The notes below the pieces were generated by a model. That model searched no databases. It saw only the letters and a program-made list of their open reading frames with translations, and was not told where the DNA came from. A stretch of 9,606 nucleotides of DNA from an uncultured Actinomycetes bacterium (lineage in GTDB: Bacteria; Actinomycetota; Actinomycetes; Nanopelagicales; Nanopelagicaceae), in NCBI GenBank assembly GCA_903916775.1, contig CAIWXY010000048.1, forward strand, positions 1 to 9,606. The letters are read 5' to 3'. The translations under genes were made by a program, and so were the position numbers. Below are positions 5,835-9,606 of this stretch, piece by piece (position 1 is the stretch's first letter; each line of letters opens with the position of its first letter).

Positions 5835-8800
5835 TTACGCCTTTGTCAGTGAGAGCGACAAACCAATCTCGTTTGTCGCAGAAGTCAGATCATCGCTCTG
5901 CGTAATACTTAGAGCGAGAACTTCAGTAGCAATCTCGCTTTGGTAGCGAGAGATGGCCGCACTCACATCTGCTCCTGCAGACCAGCGAACATGAATGCGG
6001 TCGCTAATGTCGAAGTTAGCATTTTTGCGCTCTTCCTGAATGGTTCTGATTACCTCGCGCATGAGGCCTGCCTGAATCAGATCGGGAGTGAGCGCTAGGT
6101 CAAGTGCAAGACTCTCACCACTGTGGCTAGCGACAGACCAACCCTCTTTCGGAGTTTCGGTGATAACAAGATCATCTACGGTGATAGTCGCAACTTTGTT
6201 CTCATAGGCAAGTTCAAAGCCGGCGGCACTTGCTGTTCGAACGCTTTTTACAAACTCGGCTGCAGCACTGCCGGAAATGGATGCAATCGCCGCAGCAATT
6301 GCTTGGACATCGCTGCCGTAGCGTGCGCCAATATTTCTGAAATTGGCTTTTATCGAAACATTGACTAAATCTTCGCCTTGGGTTGATAGGTCATCAAGAG
6401 CGAGAACATTGAGTTCGTCGGTGATTTGTTCACGAATCTCTTGTTCCATTGTGGCAAAGCCAGGAGCAGAGACAAGTGCTCGTCCAAGTGGTTGGCGAAT
6501 TTTAATTTTGGACTCAGCGCGTGCTGCGCGTCCAAGTTCGACGAGTCGACGCGAGAGTGCGACTTGTCCACCTAATGATTGATTGATGAGATCTGGATTG
6601 CTCACCGGAAAGCTCGAAAGGTGTACTGACTCAGGAGCTTGTGCCTCACCAGCACGGATGAGTACTTGCCAGACATGCTCTGTAATAAATGGCACCATGG
6701 GCGACATTAGCTGGGTGAGCACTTTGAGGCAGTGATACAGAGTATTGAGCGCGCTCGACTCTCCATCCCAGAAGCGACGGCGCGAGCGACGTACGTACCA
6801 GTTTGAGAGGTCATCAATGAATGCTGCAAGCAGGCGACCAGCTTCCTGCGAATCGAATGCCGAATACGCTTGATCAACGCTAGCGATCAGCGAGTTGAGC
6901 TCTGAGATGATCCATGTATCCATGGTGTTGGTCGATAGAGTCTGATCCGACGCAGAAAGCGTGAAGCCCGCTGCATTTGCATAAAGAGTAAAAAATGAAA
7001 CGGTGTTCCAGTATGTTAAGAGAGTTTTGCGAACTACATCTGAGAGCGCATCATGGCCAACGCGGCGCGCACTCCATGGGGAACCGGCTGCCAACATGTA
7101 CCAACGAACTGCGTCGGCGCCGTGCTGGTCCATGAGTGGAATTGGTTGCAAAACATTTCCTAAGTGCTTGCTCATCTTGCGACCATCTTTATCTAAAATA
7201 TGACCAAGGCAGAGCACGGTCTTATACGACGATTGGTCGAATACTAGAGTTCCGATTGTCATGAGGGTGTAGAACCAACCACGAGTCTGATCAATCGCCT
7301 CGGCAATGAAATCTGCTGGATAGGCAGCCTTAAACTCTTCGATAGAGCCTTCTTTATGTGGGTAGCCCCATTGCGCAAAAGGCATTGCGCCTGAGTCATA
7401 CCAACAGTCGATCACTTCGCTAACGCGAACCATGGTCTGTGTGCACTCGGGACAAGGAAAGGTGATCTCATCGACAAATGGTCGGTGTGGATCGGTATTA
7501 GAAAGTTCTTGACCAGAAAGCGCGGAGAGCTCGGCGAGTGATCCAATGCAATGCATGTGGTCATCTGGGCAGCGCCAGAGCGGAAGGGGAGTGCCCCAAT
7601 AACGATTTCGAGATACGGCCCAATCGATATTATTTTCTAGCCAATCACCAAATCGACCAGTTTTAATCGTCTCTGGATGCCAATCTGTCTTCGCATTCTG
7701 AGCAAGGAGTGCGTCTTTAATAGCCGTCGTGCGGATGTACCACGATGGTTGCGCGTAGTACATCAGTGGTGTGTGGCATCGCCAGCAATGTGGGTATGAG
7801 TGCTCAAATTGAAGTTGCTTAAATAAAATTCCTTGCGCCTTCATATCCTTGATAATGACCTTGTCGGCATCCTTAAAGAAAATACCGCCAACGAGTGGGA
7901 TATCGGCGTTAAAAGTTCCATCCGGCGCCATTGGATTGACGACTGGAAGGTTGTAGCGTCGACATACTTGTAAGTCATCCGCACCAAATGCTGGGGATTG
8001 ATGAACGAGACCGGTTCCATCTTCGGTTGTTACGTAATCAGCCAAAACGATGAAATGAGAGTCTGGAATCTCAACGAGATCAAACGGGCGCTTGTACGTG
8101 ATGTGCTCAAGCTCGCTACCCTTAAAAGTCGCAAGAACTTTCTGATCCTCGCCAAGAATATGTGCCAATGGGGCTGCGATAACTACACGTTCAACTTTTT
8201 CATCATGCGCAACTTCGATGACCTGATAGTCGACAGTTGGATTGACGGCTACTGCGGTATTAGAGATCAGTGTCCATGGAGTTGTGGTCCAGACGAGGAA
8301 TGATGCCCCCAGTTCTGCGATCGCTCCAGATGTTGCAGGAAAGCGGACATAGACCGAGGGATCTTTAACAGTTTCGTATCCTTGAGCCAGCTCGTGATCA
8401 GAAAGCCCGGTTCCGCAACGAGGGCAGTATGGAGCAACGCGGTGATCTTGAACGAGAAGGCCCTTGTTCCAGATCTGTTGCAGTGACCACCAGACGCTCT
8501 CGACATACTGCGGGGACATAGTCCAGTACGCCTCATCAAAGTCAACCCAAAAGCCCATGCGACGAGTCATAGAGGTGAACTCATCTACGTGACGTTGGAC
8601 CGACTCTCGACACTTAGCGTTGAAGGCAGCGATGCCATATTTCTCGATATCGCCCTTGCCGCTAAAACCAAGCTCTTTCTCTACAGCGATTTCAACGGGT
8701 AGGCCGTGGCAATCCCAACCAGCTTTACGGGTGACGAGCTTTCCCTTCATGGTCTGGTAACGCGGGAAGAGATCCTTAAATACGCGAGCTTCAATGTGGT

Positions 8801-9011
8801 GGGTTCCAGGGGAGCCGTTTGCGGTTGGTGGGCCTTCAAAGAAGGTCCAGCGCGGGGCATCGGCACGGGCCGCAAGCGTTTTGGCAAAAATATTGGCTTC
8901 ATCCCAGAAGGCCAGGATGCTGTGCTCGGTTGCAGGTAGGTCAATGGCTGGAGCAAGGGTAGTGAAGCCCGCGGCTACGCTCTGTGCGGGTGAGTCTGCC
9001 TCGTGTGCCAC
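5835..9011 (-). CDS. ileS: Isoleucyl-tRNA synthetase, long type with GTHH signature
   Basis: This class I synthetase charges tRNA-Ile with isoleucine and edits valine. It has 1,058 residues, the length of the eukaryote-like IleRS2 type common in actinobacteria, rather than about 930. The ATP-site signature reads PGTHH (68-72), that is GxHH in place of the canonical HxGH. GWDCHGLPVE (98-107) follows. The CP1 editing domain (about 195-400) shows the Thr-rich WTTTPWTLISN (241-251) and GTGLVHQSPAFGADD (332-346). CWRCHTPLMYYAQPSWY and CWYDSGAMPFAQWGYP return to the catalytic core, and KMSK is at 612-615 (RKMSKHLGNV). An anticodon-binding helical region and a C-terminal domain complete it. The GTG start at 9009-9011 has GGAGG 6 bases upstream. 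It is on the opposite strand to the division genes, converging on yggT, which differs from the usual co-directional yggT-divIVA-ileS order. Confidence 0.98.
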   Translation of the reverse strand: MAHEADSPAQSVAAGFTTLAPAIDLPATEHSILAFWDEANIFAKTLAARADAPRWTFFEGPPTANGSPGTHHIEARVFKDLFPRYQTMKGKLVTRKAGWDCHGLPVEIAVEKELGFSGKGDIEKYGIAAFNAKCRESVQRHVDEFTSMTRRMGFWVDFDEAYWTMSPQYVESVWWSLQQIWNKGLLVQDHRVAPYCPRCGTGLSDHELAQGYETVKDPSVYVRFPATSGAIAELGASFLVWTTTPWTLISNTAVAVNPTVDYQVIEVAHDEKVERVVIAAPLAHILGEDQKVLATFKGSELEHITYKRPFDLVEIPDSHFIVLADYVTTEDGTGLVHQSPAFGADDLQVCRRYNLPVVNPMAPDGTFNADIPLVGGIFFKDADKVIIKDMKAQGILFKQLQFEHSYPHCWRCHTPLMYYAQPSWYIRTTAIKDALLAQNAKTDWHPETIKTGRFGDWLENNIDWAVSRNRYWGTPLPLWRCPDDHMHCIGSLAELSALSGQELSNTDPHRPFVDEITFPCPECTQTMVRVSEVIDCWYDSGAMPFAQWGYPHKEGSIEEFKAAYPADFIAEAIDQTRGWFYTLMTIGTLVFDQSSYKTVLCLGHILDKDGRKMSKHLGNVLQPIPLMDQHGADAVRWYMLAAGSPWSARRVGHDALSDVVRKTLLTYWNTVSFFTLYANAAGFTLSASDQTLSTNTMDTWIISELNSLIASVDQAYSAFDSQEAGRLLAAFIDDLSNWYVRRSRRRFWDGESSALNTLYHCLKVLTQLMSPMVPFITEHVWQVLIRAGEAQAPESVHLSSFPVSNPDLINQSLGGQVALSRRLVELGRAARAESKIKIRQPLGRALVSAPGFATMEQEIREQITDELNVLALDDLSTQGEDLVNVSIKANFRNIGARYGSDVQAIAAAIASISGSAAAEFVKSVRTASAAGFELAYENKVATITVDDLVITETPKEGWSVASHSGESLALDLALTPDLIQAGLMREVIRTIQEERKNANFDISDRIHVRWSAGADVSAAISRYQSEIATEVLALSITQSDDLTSATNEIGLSLSLTKA

Positions 9012-9017
9012 GTTCTG

Positions 9018-9022
9018 CCTCC
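9018..9022 (-). promoter_or_regulatory. Ribosome binding site of ileS
   Basis: On the - strand GGAGG lies 6 bases before the GTG start at 9011. It confirms the start that gives MAHEADSPAQ. No T-box consensus was found in the leader region. Confidence 0.65.
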
Positions 9023-9127
9023 ATTGCTGGCTCTCTAGAGCATCTGGGGATACCTAGAACATCTTGGGTATTTAAGGTCGTGAGTCTAGCGCGGCGAAGT
9101 TGGTAATTCGGGCTCCTTACGCCTAGC

Positions 9128-9191
9128 CTTCTCAGCCGGTGGCCGTGCTATTCCGAGCACGGACCTAAGCGGCTTAATAAAGCTAGAGAAG
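9128..9191. promoter_or_regulatory. Long imperfect hairpin in the divergent ileS / Lys-rich gene region
   Basis: The 191-base region 9012-9202 separates two divergent genes and must hold both promoters, though I could not identify convincing -35/-10 pairs. Its clearest structure is a core stem CCGTGCT (9143-9149) / AGCACGG (9156-9162) with loop ATTCCG. It is extended by GGT/ACC (9138-9140/9163-9165), AGCC/GGCT (9134-9137/9171-9174) and CTTCTC/GAGAAG (9128-9133/9186-9191), with bulges. On the + strand the last arm contains the only purine-rich stretch before the ATG at 9203, so folding could affect translation. On the - strand it would lie in or upstream of the ileS leader. The lack of a T-run on either side argues against a terminator. 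Confidence 0.4.
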
Positions 9192-9202
9192 CGATAGTTG
9201 AC

Positions 9203-9606
9203 ATGGCACCTAATGCTAAGAAGACCGCAACTTCAGTGTTAAAGAAGGCGGTCAGTAAGGTCGTAGGCAAGGCTGCAGCCAACCCTGCCCCGAAAACTAC
9301 CCCTGTGAGCGCAGCTAAAAAGAGTGTGAAGAAGGCACCTGTCGCCAAGAAGACAGTTGCGCCAAGTAAGCCAACAGCTGTAAAGAAAGTTGCTAAATCA
9401 GTGCCAACACAATCATCATCCGCTGCGGCTAAAAAAGCCGCAATCCCGGCCGCTGCCAAGAAGGCGCCAGCCGTTGCTAAGAAAGCAGCACCAGCAAAGA
9501 AGGCTGCGCCAGTTAAGAAGGCAGTATCCAAACCTGCAATTAAGGTAGCCGAGAAGCCAGCTGTGAAAACTCCAGCAGTGCGCTCGCCAAATATCGTTAA
9601 ACCAAG
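9203..9606 (+). CDS. Lysine/alanine-rich basic protein, 5' part (possible DksA/TraR or H1-like)
   Basis: An open frame runs from ATG 9203 to the window edge, 134 codons with no stop. The product is of extreme composition: about 32 Lys, mostly as 11 KK pairs in AKKA/VKKA/AKKAP units, with Ala, Pro, Val, Ser and Thr, but no Asp, one Glu and one Arg. Such tails resemble histone H1-like nucleoid proteins and bind nucleic acid through charge. In many actinobacteria and Firmicutes the gene beside ileS encodes a DksA/TraR-type zinc-finger protein, and actinobacterial versions can carry Lys/Ala-rich N-terminal extensions, so the unseen 3' part may encode that domain (inference from gene order). The start has only a weak purine-rich site (AGAGAAG, 9185-9191). 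No folded domain is visible here, so the function stays open. Confidence 0.7.
   Translation, partial: MAPNAKKTATSVLKKAVSKVVGKAAANPAPKTTPVSAAKKSVKKAPVAKKTVAPSKPTAVKKVAKSVPTQSSSAAAKKAAIPAAAKKAPAVAKKAAPAKKAAPVKKAVSKPAIKVAEKPAVKTPAVRSPNIVKP

Noticed and set aside
9100..9180. Possible tRNA or small structured RNA gene from the strong stems
   Set aside because: No T-arm consensus (GGTTCGAATCC-like), no cloverleaf spacing and no CCA end on either strand; the stems fit a single extended hairpin better.
9012..9202. Possible T-box leader of ileS, since actinobacterial ileS genes often have one
   Set aside because: I read the - strand for the conserved GGTGGNACCGCG-type T-box sequence and did not find it. 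The GGTGG at 9138-9142 is on the + strand and is followed by CCGTGC, not NACCGCG.
9198..9203. Perfect TTGACA as a -35 box next to the start of the Lys-rich gene
   Set aside because: It overlaps the ATG itself, and no -10-like hexamer lies 16-18 bases downstream.
9148..9531. - strand open frame of 127 codons that looks like a hydrophobic membrane protein rich in AAFLAAAG
   Set aside because: It is the exact complement of the Lys/Ala-rich gene: AAG/GCT-type codons read backwards give Leu/Phe/Ala. It has no ribosome site and no family features.

Overview
This is a stretch of the division and cell wall (dcw) cluster of an actinobacterium. The order murG-murC-ftsQ-ftsZ-pgeF-yggS-sepF-yggT is the classic actinobacterial one, FtsZ opens with the actinobacterial-type MATPQNYLAVIKVVGIGGGG, and IleRS is the long (about 1,058 residue) type. 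The fairly even base composition (not GC-rich), short spacers and trimmed proteins suggest a small-genome aquatic lineage such as the acI/Nanopelagicales group. That placement is inference; no rRNA is present to confirm it.

Layout. Bases 1-278 hold the 3' end of murG. murC follows (GTG start, 8-base overlap with murG), then ftsQ (TTG start inside the end of murC). A 147-base gap before ftsZ carries a candidate promoter, an inverted repeat and a strong Shine-Dalgarno site. ftsZ, pgeF, yggS, sepF and yggT then run on the + strand with gaps of 11, -4, 9 and 34 bases, as expected for one operon. yggT ends in a perfect 11-bp inverted repeat that contains its own stop codon, followed by a T-rich stretch, which is a likely terminator. 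ileS lies on the - strand and converges on yggT with only 14 bases between stop codons. A 191-base divergent region separates ileS from the start of an extremely lysine/alanine-rich protein, which runs off the right edge.

How the genes work together. MurG and MurC act in lipid II and UDP-MurNAc-peptide synthesis. FtsQ is the membrane scaffold of the divisome, FtsZ forms the ring, SepF tethers FtsZ to the membrane, and YggT is a small membrane protein that travels with SepF. PgeF corrects mis-made muropeptide precursors (L-Ser in place of L-Ala). YggS handles pyridoxal phosphate homeostasis. IleRS charges tRNA-Ile.

Most of the window is ordinary core genome. The points worth a second look are: the IleRS signature motif is GTHH instead of HxGH, an arrangement linked to mupirocin hyper-resistance; ileS is inverted and divIVA is missing from its usual place between yggT and ileS; a strong hairpin spans the yggT stop codon; the divergent region holds a long foldable element; and the last ORF has a histone-H1-like tail that may precede a DksA/TraR zinc-finger domain. 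I see no mobile element, CRISPR array, RNA gene or clearly new system.
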